DNA of 64,000 nt. Origin: Setaria digitata (Eukaryota; Nematoda; Chromadorea; Rhabditida; Setariidae). The stretch covers positions 18,472 to 82,471 of the forward strand of contig RCAB01000283.1 of the NCBI GenBank assembly GCA_003640385.1. The letters run 5' to 3'. The position numbers were made by a program, and so were the translations under genes. This document shows, piece after piece, positions 38,501-50,850 of this stretch. Each line of letters starts with the position of its first letter. The stretch's first letter is position 1. The notes under the pieces are model-generated. The model made no database searches. It had not been told where the DNA came from and was given only the letters and a program-made list of their open reading frames with translations.

Positions 38501-40817
38501 GTTCCTCCAATGATTACCCAAAATGTGGTATTAATTTTAAAATGTTTCGGACTTTTTCGTATTATTTTCTCAAAGTTTTAGAAGTTTACGTCCTTCTCTA
38601 CTCGAAATTGAAAACAGTTTTATAATTAGACAGTAATAATGAAGTTAAGAAATATTGTCAACATATTGATTGTACTTGTGTATTTTCTGCCTGTTATCAC
38701 TTTTTCGATAAGTTTACTCCATTTTAAGGTCATATGCTAAAATATCTGACCTTAAAAATGTTTCCAAAATTTCATTTTTATGTGGTCTCTTTACTTTTTT
38801 TTCCAAATATAAGACAAAGATTTTTTATACTCTCCTAATCACATACTGGATGCTAATTTTTAAAAAAAAAAAAAAAAAAAAAAAAGGAATGACAGACGAT
38901 AAATATGCCATTAGTTTGTCAATATAGATGCTCGCAGTTCTCATATTTTCTGTATATGAAACTAATCTTTAATTTCCTGAAATTTTCTTGTTTAATGTAA
39001 TGCATTATTGAAAAATCCAAGGTCTCGTTTGTTTTAATCATAATTCTCCTTAATTTTACGAAATAATTCCAGACAGCACAACGATCTCCACTGTTCGATA
39101 AATCAAGGTTACCGTATAAATCTACCAAATCCCACTTACTTTCTGCACAACCCGATCTGAAAGATATTAAAAGTATTGTTGAACGTCAAGAAGCAGGTTA
39201 CTAACTTTTACAATGCTTACAGGTTGCTTTTTTTCACTATTAAGATATATCTAATTTAAAAAAAAAAAGATTTAATGATTTGTCGAGCTTTTCTACTTTC
39301 TTCTTTTTTTTACTTTGTAAAATTAGATTAGTCATATTTCATATTTATCCGATTTTATGATTAAATTTCTTCTAAAATTAAACTTACCTGAACTTCTAGA
39401 ATTACGCGAAGAATTAAGCAAAATGAAATCCAGTGTTCAGGGTGAGATTGTAAATAAAGCTTCTCCTTCCAGAGCACGTTCGTTCATCATTATTTTCTTT
39501 TCTTTTTTTTTGAAAGTCACTTTCTTCGGTAGTAAATTAATGTTGTATTAAAAAATCAGAAGAAGCAATAATTTAAATTTTTTGCTCGATTATGTAAATC
39601 TTCTCTTTGCTAAGTTTTTCTCTGTAATTTTTATCTTCACCGTAACTATACTTGATGCTTTATGTGAGAGATTTGCAGGTAATTCCCAGATGCGGACTGC
39701 AAGACCGAGTACTGCGGTGTTAGCGTCATCAAGATCTATTGAATTTGGCACAAAATCACCTGTTGCCGTTCAGTCTCCTGTTTATCATACTTCTGTATGC
39801 TATATCTGTTCTATAATACCTTAAAATTGTTGCTAATAAATAGAGGTTGTTGTTAGAAAATTATTGAATAAGAACTGGCGAAATACTATAGGTGCGTAAG
39901 AATTTGAAGACGTAACTTGTCTTAGTGGAATTTTCTGTGTAGAATGAGTTGCTTAGTAGTATTTCGACCATAGTGTTAATTGCTAATAGCTTAATTAATA
40001 ATCTGGGGCTCTTGGGCCAATTCTATATCTGCAACAGCAAAAAAGAAAAGTAAAGGCCAACGCTTATATAACATTGGTGATTTTTGCCTATAACACATAA
40101 CTTTGAACTTTTTTTATCTTGATTTTTCTTTTTCATTTTAGCGACTGCCTACCCCTGTTCGAAAGAGTTTTGGACGCAGTTTGATTCCGACACCACGTGC
40201 TTCCACATTTTCCAGATCGTACGTTTTCAAAGATCTCTCAGATTCTCTTTCACAATATTTTGCCTCAATTCTAAAGAAATAAAGTACATAAATTTGTTTT
40301 TGTGGGCCTTTTTGTGACTACAAAAATATGGAAGTTAGAGTAAGAAGCATTTTGTTAAATTGATCTTCAAAACTTAGTATTCCTGCTTCTTTAAATGCTT
40401 CCATTAAGCTGGACTAATTTACTAATTTACAAGTCTTTCTTCCAGCTGAAATGCTTTGTACTAACAAAAAAAAGAAATGAGTGTGCTAGACTGATAGAAA
40501 AATTTTCCGCCAAGCTGGGCTTATACTGAAAGTTTAACTAAAACTGTTATGCCTTTTTTTTTTGAATTTTTTGCTCTGCTGAATTGACAGTGAAAATTTT
40601 TGTGAAAAAAAGAAAACTTACCAAGTTATAAATGATTATTTTTATTATGATTAAGAATTTAAAAAAAAAATCGAAAATTTCTAGAGCAATTCGCAGCTTA
40701 GCCGGTGGTAGTACACCATCATTAGTGCTATCATCGCAGCATGTTATGGATGAAACACGTTCTGAATGTGGTGGCTTATCACAGAACGAACAAAGATGGG
40801 CTGATGAATGCTTCTGA
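32587..40817 (+). CDS. SLAIN-motif family microtubule plus-end protein
   Basis: SLAIN proteins bind EB and ch-TOG and promote microtubule plus-end growth. Exons are 32587-32727, 32940-33015, 34836-34877 (least certain), 35885-36337, 37973-38049, 38426-38527, 39073-39196, 39400-39441, 39679-39794, 40142-40218 and 40685-40817; phases agree and give 460 residues. Matches to vertebrate SLAIN2 run along its length: FDEETWLVEPPNLP and ISEWLQGAAMNVDFQTRSAL near the N-terminus, HEIRQARQANTA in the centre, a basic Ser/Pro tail with SRLPTPVRKSFGRSLIPTPR, and an extreme C-terminus RWADECF like the W-x-D-G-C-Y end of SLAIN2. SLIP (40178-40189) fits the SxIP EB-binding motif. Exon 4 has an acidic tract followed by EFYDASS, a FFAT-like motif. 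Reading past the 36337 donor adds a hydrophobic tail and a stop at 36480, which I treat as intron. AATAAA lies at 41118-41123. Confidence 0.75.
36229..36249 (+). other. FFAT-like VAP-binding motif within SLAIN exon 4
   Basis: These seven codons encode E-F-Y-D-A-S-S, preceded by a tract of about 15 mostly Asp, Glu and Asn residues. The canonical FFAT core is E-F-F-D-A-x-E with an acidic N-terminal flank. Positions 1, 2, 4 and 5 match, Tyr at 3 is tolerated, and position 7 is Ser instead of Glu. The sequence is seen directly; binding is inference. Confidence 0.5.
37855..37897. repeat. TG-rich simple repeat in a SLAIN intron
   Basis: An imperfect TG/TATG microsatellite (GTGTGTATGTGTAT, then GTGTGCGTGTGCGTGTG). 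Confidence 0.6.
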
Positions 40818-43800
40818 AATAAATGCAGCAGCTAGCTAAATGGATCAGTGTTGTTACTGTTGAAACAAAATACCATTTTGTTTTTCTTGCTTTCAGTTTC
40901 CTTCTCTCTACATATATTTCTTCTCGTTATAGGCAACAAACGTCAATTTTATCATTTGCATAAATTTTATTTCAGTGGTTGTAATAAGCGTAAGAACTCA
41001 TCAAATGCAAAAGAGATCGAAGTTTGATTTACTTTTTCCATTGTTAAAAGTGTCATTTCATTTGTTGAAATTTGATATTTTTCAATTTTTGTCAAATGTA
41101 AAGTTGCCTAAATTCAAATAAAAAATTGTTCTTTATTGATCATTTCACAAAAGCCCCTGAATTCTTTCTTCCTTTTTTCTTTTGCTGTGTAAAGAAATGC
41201 TTTGTAACATATAATTTTCCTTTCCATTGCTTATTTTCATTAGATGATGGCTTATGAGTAGATATTTTAATTTCAAAATAAAATTTTCAATTTCAGATCT
41301 GTGCTGCGCTGTTTGTTTCATCAGCAAAAGATTGTATAATAGGCAGTTTCGATTTTCAGTCACTCCATACATCAAGTTTTATCGTATTATTTCGCAAACT
41401 CTTTTGCTACGAGCTTTTTTTTTCTTAAAAAAAAAAAATTTCGAAGAAAACTAGGAACAGTTTAGAACAGTGTTGATGTATTTTTTTTTTTTGGATAAAT
41501 TATGGAACTTTTCCTGCTTCCTTCGTTTATTGTATATGCTTGACAAAGTTTAGTTGTTGGATTTTGTAGTGACCAGCTGGTATAATCATTTTCAAGCATT
41601 TTATATATCAGATAGTTTTTTACAAGTTTGAATAATGGATTTATATTACAGACATTTTTTCTTTTTTTCAAATTCTATATCATAAATTGTCACTTCAATT
41701 TGCATTGATTTTTTTTTTTTTTGGGATTTGTTTTGTTTTCTTTTTTCTTAATGTCTTGCTTATTGTTATTTATATTTTTTTACTGTTTTTTAGAGCTTAT
41801 ATAATTTTATAGTTTAACAAAAGTGTCTCTACTTTTTCTTTTTCTGTGCTTTTATTTTAGTGCTTAGTGCCAAATTAGTTGCCGTTTTGGTAGCGAAAGG
41901 ATATCTTTTTTTGTCTTCGGAGCTTTGAGAAGATTTTTTTCTTCTCGCACTTTTTTCTCCTCTTTATTCATTATTAAGGGCAATATTGTTGTTTGGAAGT
42001 TCGAAATAATTTAGTCTTATTTATATTTTCTCTGTGGCTCTGTGGTAAGTCATTTTTTTGACTGAAATTACGAAATTTGTCCTCCATCGACATATTGTTT
42101 GTGGTTCGTCCTTTCTCAGAGCTATACTTTCGCTGTGAGATTTCTTACAGAATTGCGAAAAAAAAAAAATAAAAATTTGAAATGCTGGTGATATGAACAC
42201 AGCTAGTCTGATGAGGCTTCAGCATATTAAATGATAAATTACTGGCGTATTTGAAATTCCCCAACAAAACTGTCAAATATATACCAAAGATGAGTTGTAA
42301 TAAAGCTAATTTCGCATTATTATAGCTTGATATGTTTGCACATGTGAAATGATTCTAGTGATGGATGATAAGGAAGGTGTTTCTACCGATGATCAGCTAA
42401 ACTGCATTCTATCTCATGAATATAAATATAATATCTGTTTGCAACATACCAGGACAATTCAGATTTTTCTTCTTTTTCTCGCACCTTACTTTATTAATTG
42501 GGATATCATGATGGTAGTAATTAAGGGAAGAATGAAAATAATTTCCACAGCATCCATTATACAATATATTTATTGCGTCAAAATTCCGAAGTTGGATCTT
42601 TTTTTTAAAACAGTGAATTTTGAAAATCTATAACTGAAACTGTGAAGTGCAAGAATTTGAAACATTAAATTCCATAAATGTGAAACATTCACTTCCCGCG
42701 AGATTCCAATATTATCATATTTTTCATTAATACGAATGAATCATTTACCAATGAACTGTACCGAACATCTGAGACGGTAGCATCTTCTGATAGCTATGAG
42801 AACTAATCAAGGCCATCTAGATGTTATCAGTATGGTGAATCGAATCCAAGAGCAGCAATTTGATAGAAACTATTTTGCTGTGATACTGACCAAAATCTTT
42901 TTTTTTCACTAGACAACAAAAGTGAAAGGACGTTCGTGAAACACGTGAAATTTTAGAGAGATCGAATTTGATAGTGAAATATGCATAATGATTCAAGTGG
43001 CGAGAATGAGATATTGCAAAAAAAAAGAAAAGAATTTTCACATGACATTGGTGGCTTCACTTAAGTATGCAGAAAAGAGTGGTAATGTGAAGGGCGCGGC
43101 GGTTCACTTTATTTAATTACTCACTGTAGATTCCGTTTAAGAAGTGTGGGAAAGTGTTCATGAAAAGAAACATAATTTTTCAATCTTTCCTGAGTCGATG
43201 GTGAAATTTAAATTTATACTGATATATATAACATTATTGTCAGGAAAGTGAATGACTATGGGAAATCACTATATTTTCCGTTCTTCTGAATTTTGAATGA
43301 CCACTTCAATCTGGTAACGAGGAAGATATAGTTTACTGTGTGCGGATCTTCGTACAACTGGTCTTATGAGATTTTAATTTTTCACATGGTCAATAAGCAT
43401 TGCAGTCATCGTAGCTTGATATCTCCTACTTTTGGCGGCTTTTTTTTGATGTGCGCGTTTCTGCACATCAAAAAAATCTGAAGGGTTTGTGATCGGTTGG
43501 TTGCTTAGAGCGTGTTTTATAGGTTGGAATTAACTAATTTAATTAATCGCTGTGCTTAAATTAGCACATCTTAACAGCAAAGTTTGTGAATGTTTTCTAG
43601 CACAAAGAAAGCACTGTGATTCATTTATGCATGAAATACAGATCTTAAAATTTAATAAAATTTATTATACTTTCACATAATATAAATGTTTTGGATTAAT
43701 GTAAAAATTGGAGTAATTTTTTGGAGAAAAAGCAAAGTTGAAGTTGCATTTTGGAAAATGATAAATTTGTTTGAAGAAAAGTGATTGAGTTTTGTCATTT

Positions 43801-44293
43801 GATCTTCTTATAGCTTTTAATGTTAAATAATCCATTGCCATTTTTAAGATGATCTCTTCCTTTCATCATTGTTTTTCCTCTTCCTTTATTATTCTGTTGC
43901 ATTTGTTTGCCGTTTGGTTTAGGTGTGTTTCTCCTTTTTTGTAAAAGCAATGAAATGCTTTTTGAATTTACCGTTTCTTTTTTTTCTGCCCTCTGTTAAA
44001 ATTCACTTTTTTCTTTCGTTACATTTTTTATTCCCCTGCAAAGTTGTTTTTTAAAGCTTAAATAAGGTTTAAGCTTGAAATTTAAGCTTTTTTTTCTTTC
44101 GCTTTTTCTTTTTCATTTCTTTCTTTTTTCATTTTGTATTCATTATGCAGAATTTCATTACACCTTCCTTACCTATTCGAGGATATAAATTTACATAGAG
44201 CAGTGTTGATAAGTAATCTTTGATCAGTGATTATTTAGCCATAATCTTCATTTCTTCCGGCTCGTGAAATTTCGTCCCGCTTTATGTTTGGTG
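40818..44293. other. 3.5 kb intergenic region between SLAIN and TTC4
   Basis: A likely SLAIN polyadenylation signal AATAAA is at 41118-41123. Further on are T-rich runs, only short incidental open frames, and a perfect 14-bp hairpin at 43441-43476. No gene is supportable. Confidence 0.5.
43441..43476. repeat. Perfect 14-bp inverted repeat with 8-base loop
   Basis: TTTTTTTGATGTGC (43441-43454) and GCACATCAAAAAAA (43463-43476) are exact reverse complements around GCGTTTCT. Half of the stem is T:A homopolymer, but the GATGTGC/GCACATC half is not low-complexity. It lies in intergenic DNA upstream of TTC4. Confidence 0.6.
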
Positions 44294-47200
44294 ATGGACT
44301 CGTCAGGGAAAAAAGTGAAAAAGATGAGTGATATCGAGCGGTCCGAATTGTCCAAGCAATTGGATGATGATTTGGATCGCTTCATTGATAATTTTGCCAA
44401 GCAGGTTTCTCTTTTTTCTTTCTTAAAAATATGTGAATCATTCTTTTTTTCTGTAACACTTATGCTGACGTGTAGTTAAGCTTTCATATCTTCCTTCTAT
44501 TTTAAATAAATTGAATCAGCAAATCCGTTATCATTTACATTTTTCTTATGCAAAAATTGTGACATCAGTATCACAATTCTCACAGTCCTGGTAACGAGTT
44601 AAGCATTCGTACTGGGTGCTTGTAATGTATGTTGTAGTAAGAAGACAACATCCTTTTAAATTTTTTTTTTTGAAACTTTCACTAATTAGGCATTGTGGGG
44701 TTTTATTGGATAAATATGAGTTGTCCTCTGACTTATTTTTATCCGATAGAAGTGTGTGGTATAACTGAATCCGTAGAAGATATTTGACCAATTGAAATCT
44801 CTAATAATTTATTAAGTACATATGGGTATTGTCGGCGGATGCAAAGACACACAGTATATGTATGATACCTGTTTACTATTTTAAGAATTTAAACAAATCA
44901 AAGAAGCCATTTGTTTATGATGAATGGTGTAAAGAGATTGAACAGCATCCTGCATTTATGACTTCACTAGAACCTAACGATAATGGCGAGTTTTCGGAAG
45001 CTATTCAAGCTTTGCAAGTATGTTTATGTGTTTATTAAGTATTTTGTTGTAGGTCCACGCTTGCTTTCTTTTACTTATTATGTTGAATTGCCTTTTAAAG
45101 TATGGAATTCTTAGATGCTAAGGAATTTGTTAAAATCTAAAGATTTTTTTTTGTTCTTCGTCCAATAAAGGCATTTTCTTTGTCATCATTTCCTAGCAGC
45201 CAAAGAAGAGGTTGACATTTGTTTCGTTGTAGGCGTTAAAATACGACGATGATGAATTAGAGGATCGGCGGGCTGCTGCGGAAAGACATAAAACAGATGG
45301 CAATAAATATTTTAAATGTAAAAAGTATCACTGGGCTATCAATCGATATACTGATGGTACTTTGTTTACTCTATTTCTTTCAGAAACTTTGAAGATTTGT
45401 GGAAACTTAGCAGTGCTTGGTAAAAATTGAAATGAATTTCAACATCTTTACGTATGGAGTTGTTTAAATTTCTTAAACTGTCTTTGAGATTGCCGAGACT
45501 TCCTTTTTTCTTTTTCAAATGGCAAAAAAATTATTAGTGTCTGAAGCTTCCTTTCGAAATTGTTTTTGAAGGGAAGAAAAAGCCGAAATATTTACAGGAA
45601 TCAATCAGAGATGTACGGATCGGCTGCTGAATTCAGTTTTATACGCCAACCGTGCTGCTGCTCAGAAGCGGATTGGCAATATTGGTTCTGCTTTCAGAGA
45701 TTGCTTTTTTGCTCGGAAATTTGATCCTGAAAATATGAAGGTTGCTACTGCCCATTCATCACTTTTGTAGCTTATTTATTAAAGTAAAATTAAACGTCAG
45801 ATGCTCAGTTAATTGGAAATTATGTCGTCAGCTGTGCATTAGGAAGGTTACAAAATCGTATACAGTTTTGCACAATATAAACAGATGTTTAGCCTTGTAG
45901 TATCCGGTTCTATAGCTTTATGTATACTAATTTAATATATTGTTCGGCATTTGAAATAACTTTCTACTTTCATGTTCTTGTAGTTAGTTTGTATCACATT
46001 ATATGGATTTTCCAGAATTTTTTTCCAAGAAAATGTAAATCATGGGGCTTATTAATATTCATTTTTATTTAGGCAATTATTCGTGGCGCAGAATGCCTGG
46101 TGGAACTTGGTCGTGGAAAGCAATGTATAGATTGGCTCAAAAGTACTAAAGAAAACCACCAGGAAGGCGTGTTTATTCCATATAACCATGGTTGGTGTTG
46201 TGATTTTTAGATATTGACTAGTGATTGCATTTTTGTTTTCCAGCTGACTGCATGTACTTCGTTTTTACAAGCACTTTAGTAGTGTGTTATTATGCATTTC
46301 TTTTGTTGAGTAGGCATAAGTTATAAGAATAAATAAAAAAAAATATAGAAGTATAAAAGTGGATGTTACAACGAAATCTTATTTTTAAAAGAAAAAAAAA
46401 GTATTAACATTTAGACAAAGAAAATTAGATGATTAAGTGGAAAATGAAGACAGAGTATATGTAAAAATAGGTATTCTTATAACAAAAAAAAATATGTAAA
46501 AATAGGTGTAAAAAATTTTTTGCTTTGTCAAATTATTTATTAATGAAAGCATATAAATAGTTAAGAGATGATTGAGAGCCATGTGAAATAAATGTACTCC
46601 CTGTTGTACTTTTTAAATGTACGTATTTAGATCATAAATCGGATTTTAAATATTTTAACGAACTGTATGAAAAAGCAGAGAGGCTTGTCTTAGTTGAGGA
46701 ACGAAATGAGCGAAAGAGACGACGAAATGTAGGTTGATTAATTTTTCTAGATGAACAATTCTCTTTTTAATAAGAATTTTATTTTTCTTGGTGCTGCAGT
46801 ATATAGTTTTCCGGATTATAATTTTATAGGTTGAGAAAGATTTGATGGCGAAGCAGCGATTACTAATGGCATTTAAGGAAAGGAATATTGATTTTCGTCC
46901 AACTATATGTTTTGATGATCCTGAATTGTTCGAATGGTCACAAATTGATGTACAGTTGTCATGGTTGAAGGAGGTAATTTGTTAAATCATCAATTCAGGC
47001 GTATTTTTAGTGTGGTATATTTGGTAACATCTCATTTGCCTTTACTGTGTTAATATTGAAGATCTTCATTTGCCAGATATTTTAGCTGAATTCAAAGTTG
47101 GCATTAAGAAATCAGAAAAATGGGTAAGGTTGTGAACAGCACTTTTATTTTTAGGGGTGGATATTCATTTTCCTTCCGTTTCGAAATTATATTCTAGAAG

Positions 47201-48093
47201 AATGATGCAACCAATAAATTTTAGGGTGCATTTGGATATTGATAAAGCTAAATTTTATTCCGTTATTTTCCATTCCTTATTGTTTACCTTAACTCGGGAA
47301 ATCTCTGTTTATATAGCAGGTTTTTGAAATTATTGTCATTTTATACTAAATAATATTTTCTTCTTACAGTCCGAAGCCGTATATTTGGATGATAATGGCA
47401 TATTACACTGGCCTATTTTGGCACAGTATCCACAGATTGGAAAGGTTGATCTGGTGACAGACTGCTCTGAAGAAAGTTCATTTAGGGACATCTTTGACAG
47501 TGTTTTTCAGCAGCAGATGTCTGATAATTCTGATTTCATGTTTAAGTAATACTTAATTCCCAATTTTTAAAAATTTTGCCACTCTTCTACTTCTTTTTTT
47601 TTTTTTTTTTTTTTCTTTAAATTGCTACTCATCGAATTAACAATCTGGGTATGTGTTAATCTTAATTTGCGTATAATAATGTTCCTTTTTCTGTCGCAAC
47701 AATGTACGATATTTTGTATCGTTGGATGTAGACAAAGAGTATGATAGCGCAGAATTAATGCCTTGGTCAAGAATTCGAGATATATTCTCAATTTCTGGAT
47801 TTGCTGTTGTTCGAGGATTACCAACTGTTCAGGTAAGGTTTGGTTACAAAGCACTTTAACTTTTTGTTTTTTTTAAATGTAAACATTTCAAAATGGAATT
47901 GGTTACACCTTGAGAAGAAAAAAGATGAATTTAATATAGCATTAAAAGAAACTCAAATGTAAGTCAAACATTGTTATATTTTACTAAAATTTAACTTTTT
48001 TCGCTCCGATTTTTTGATATCACTCTTCTGCTGATTAGCCGTGCCATCCAGGTTTCAACCCCATATACATCCGCACTGGAAAAAAGCTATTAA
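44294..48093 (+). CDS. ttc-4: TTC4 / Cns1-type Hsp90 co-chaperone, C-terminus disrupted or mis-spliced
   Basis: TTC4 is a TPR co-chaperone of Hsp90 and Hsp70. Exons are 44294-44404, 44886-45017, 45233-45356, 45598-45740, 46073-46190, 46631-46728, 46830-46973, 47370-47545, then tentatively 47748-47832 and 48052-48093; about 390 residues (human 387). Landmarks are KPFVYDEWCKEIEQHPAFM, the first TPR ERHKTDGNKYFKCKKYHWAI, the second TPR LNSVLYANRAAAQKRIG, the third AIIRGAECLVELGRG, then the charged helix and LLMAFKERNIDFRPTI. The wheel domain starts at DDNGILHWPILAQYPQ. The C-terminal part is abnormal. A stretch reading YFVSLDVDKEYDSAELM (about 47710-47760) matches the family but has no AG acceptor in front of it between 47547 and 47729. 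In the last exon the family-like text is split over two frames (VSTPYTSALEKSY, then RTGKKLLKLRY one frame over). Confidence 0.85.
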
Positions 48094-48107
48094 AACTTCG
48101 GTATTAA

Positions 48108-49440
48108 GAGTTGAAAGTTTAGTGCCACTGTTCCTTGTAATTCTTTGCTACCGCAATTGGATTTTTTTATGATTTTCTTTTTTTTTTTACTGGTGCAATT
48201 TTCATAAGGCATGAAAATAATTGAGAATTAATATTTTAAAAAATTAAATATTTAAATTGAGGTTTTTGAATATAGAAAAGAAATAAAGAAAGTGAAAGAA
48301 TGAGCATCAAAACAGCTATATATATATTTGCATTTCAGATTTACACAAAAGAATATGCAGAAGCGAATTTTGTAAAAATTGAAGATTCCTTCTACAAAAC
48401 CAAATGAGAATTGATTATTCCCCATATTATTCATGCGTTTTATTTCCTTATCAATCAGGCTTCATTCTCTTCTATGTGATTATTTACTTGGTTTCATTTG
48501 TACTTTAATATTGAGTTTCTATTAGTTCCTTAATTTGTTGAGAATGCTATATTTCTGTGAAAAGAAATGGGAGTTTTTTAAATTCATTAGCCCTCTGCAT
48601 GTGGTAAGTTCTGCATGGTTCTAAGCATTAAGTAAGTGAGCAAGTACGACGCAATTTGATATTCTTGTTTTTATCAGGGTTATTTAGATAATAGGTTATA
48701 ATGCAGAATTAAATCCAGATATATTAGAAGGTTTGCTTTATTTTGTAAAATTCTTCCCGTCAGCTTTTGCTTACATATGAAGAGAAAAAGTTGAAAGATC
48801 AGAGGGGTTGAAAAAAACAGTTGGACGAAATGAAGGGAATGGGAACAAACAGCTTTTGAAAATGATAAGCAGTGTCAGTGCTCGACATTTGACATACCGA
48901 TTTATTCTTTGCTGGTTGATTGTTTCGTGTTGTTGTGGAGAATTTGATAGTAAGCGTAAGAATTGTTATGAGACATACTGGTAGTAGTTTGTTCATTTTC
49001 ATCTGTGGAAGACATGACTATATGGACAAAAAGGATGAGTGCGAACTTCTCAGTTGGAAATCTTCTCTCCTCTAATAATCCTTGCATAATGGAATTGGAA
49101 ATAGAGTAAGGAATAATAAAGCAGGAGTTTTCCGTGAAGGAAAACTGAGGAACTCCAACGGAATTTTTAAAAATTGCCATTTTTTTTAACCGAAAAGTTC
49201 TACCATTTGATATTTCTCCTGTTAAGGGTGATCAAGCTATGAATAAAAGCATATATAAATCATTAGAAAAGGAAAATAAGATTATGCAAATAGACAAAAT
49301 AGGATCGAGATAGCAGTTGTTAGATTCTGGTTCATTACGGTGATAGAGCTGCGCGGATTTTGATTGATTCGCTTCCAGTGACAGAACTGAATGTAGATTC
49401 AGTATCTGCATTTCTGTAATTATAACATTGATGAATGTGG
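48108..49440. other. Convergent intergenic region between plus- and minus-strand blocks
   Basis: The 3' ends of TTC4 (plus) and the small membrane-protein gene (minus) face each other here. Only incidental short open frames are visible. Confidence 0.5.
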
Positions 49441-50850
49441 TTACTTAGGGTTACTTTCCCCATTCACTTTTGTGTAACTCGGTATGGTAGAGTTTGCCTG
49501 TAATGAAGTATACTCAATAAGAATCCAAGAATCGGTTCGAAATTGCGGCAAGGGTCCGAGATGTACTTTTTCTAGGTATATGTGTAAGTACTTACTGCTG
49601 CGATTCTCTGTGCAAACAGATACGTCAAGATTTCCGATGGTTTTTACTTTTTAAAATTTAAATTTCGAAAGTAACCATACGTGTTGCTATCGTTGGCGCT
49701 GGAATTCAGTATGTTTGGTTGAACAAATTCTGAAATAAACATAAAATGTCTTGCACATTCCATTGAGCTTACCATGATAAGACTTGGTTAGATATGAATG
49801 CTTACTTGAACCACGTATGCTTCCTGTTGTATGCGAACTAGTCTCAGTTACTGTCTTATTGCTGGTACTGCGTTGGCTGCTACTTGATCTGTAAATAAAA
49901 GATTCTGTTCATAATGCTCTTCTTTGATTAATCTTTTATCTGATAAAATTCGGTAGATCTGATTTAATTCTCGCCTTCTAAATTCTTTTGGAATTCGTAG
50001 GCATTATCGTTATTTAATTATATAGCGGAAAAAAAAGCTTTGGAAGATAATGAAGTGGGAAGTGCGATTAAAACCTATAAACTTTAGATATATGCTTTCT
50101 TTGAGTGCCTTCGTCTTTGTCAGTGATTTTTGAGCTTTTAATATCGTATATTTCTTTCCACCCTTCTAGTTTTTCGTCATGTTGTACATTTTCGAACTAT
50201 GATTTGCTTGGAAATATTTTTATATTTGATTTAAAATAGAAACTAGCTTGAAAGCGAATCTTGGAATATTGAAATATAAAATTTAATTTTTGCTTAATTC
50301 ACGCTTGGCGAATTGAAAAATTCGAGAGAATCATTAGAGTAATCGAGTAATGACAAAATAAATTTTTAGAATAATGGCAAGGATAAACTTACGTCAAATA
50401 ATGTATATTGGATTTTAGTTGCAGCTTTTATTTGAATTCGTGAACGACGAATTAGAAAATAAATATAGCATGGTAAAATAATAAGACTCATGAAAATACT
50501 TCCAACTATCCAAATAAAATAAAACGTAGGTCGTTGATGTTTCGTCACAGGATCCACGTAAAATACTTTTCAATTTGTGGAACGGATTTAGAGTAATTGA
50601 TATGATAAAAAAATAAAGATTATAAATAGTGTACGATAAAAAGTGGCTTGATTTCTAATTTTCTTATCTACAGATATTATAGCACCTTAATAATCTCACT
50701 CCTCATATGATGTTAATATATTAGGCTTGCTTATGATGCTTATATTTCGATTTAAAATGCTTACTGAAGTAGTAAGTAAATTTTTATACTAAAGAAAAAG
50801 AAACTTTTTATACCGAAATTCTTCCAAATATTTCCATTTTCCGGTTCCAT
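49441..50850 (-). CDS. Unassigned single-pass membrane protein with polar tail
   Basis: The ATG is at 50850, with a TTTCAG acceptor 13 bases upstream (AG at 50863-50864), as in trans-spliced nematode genes. Exon 1 is 50814-50850 and exon 2 is 50393-50565, in phase. They encode MEPENGNIWKNFVFYVDPVT, then a hydrophobic helix FYFIWIVGSIFMSLIILPCY and IYFLIRR ending in basic residues, so the tail is probably cytoplasmic. Further exons 49806-49888 (Ser/Thr-rich, QRSTSNKTVTETSSHTTGSI), 49676-49729 and one ending at the stop 49441-49443 (tail STIPSYTKVNGESNPK) join each other in phase, but the junction from exon 2 (phase 0) to 49888 (needs phase 2) does not fit, so a small exon is missing or the model is wrong. 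I do not recognise the family. It follows the coiled-coil gene on the same strand by about 740 bases. Confidence 0.5.
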
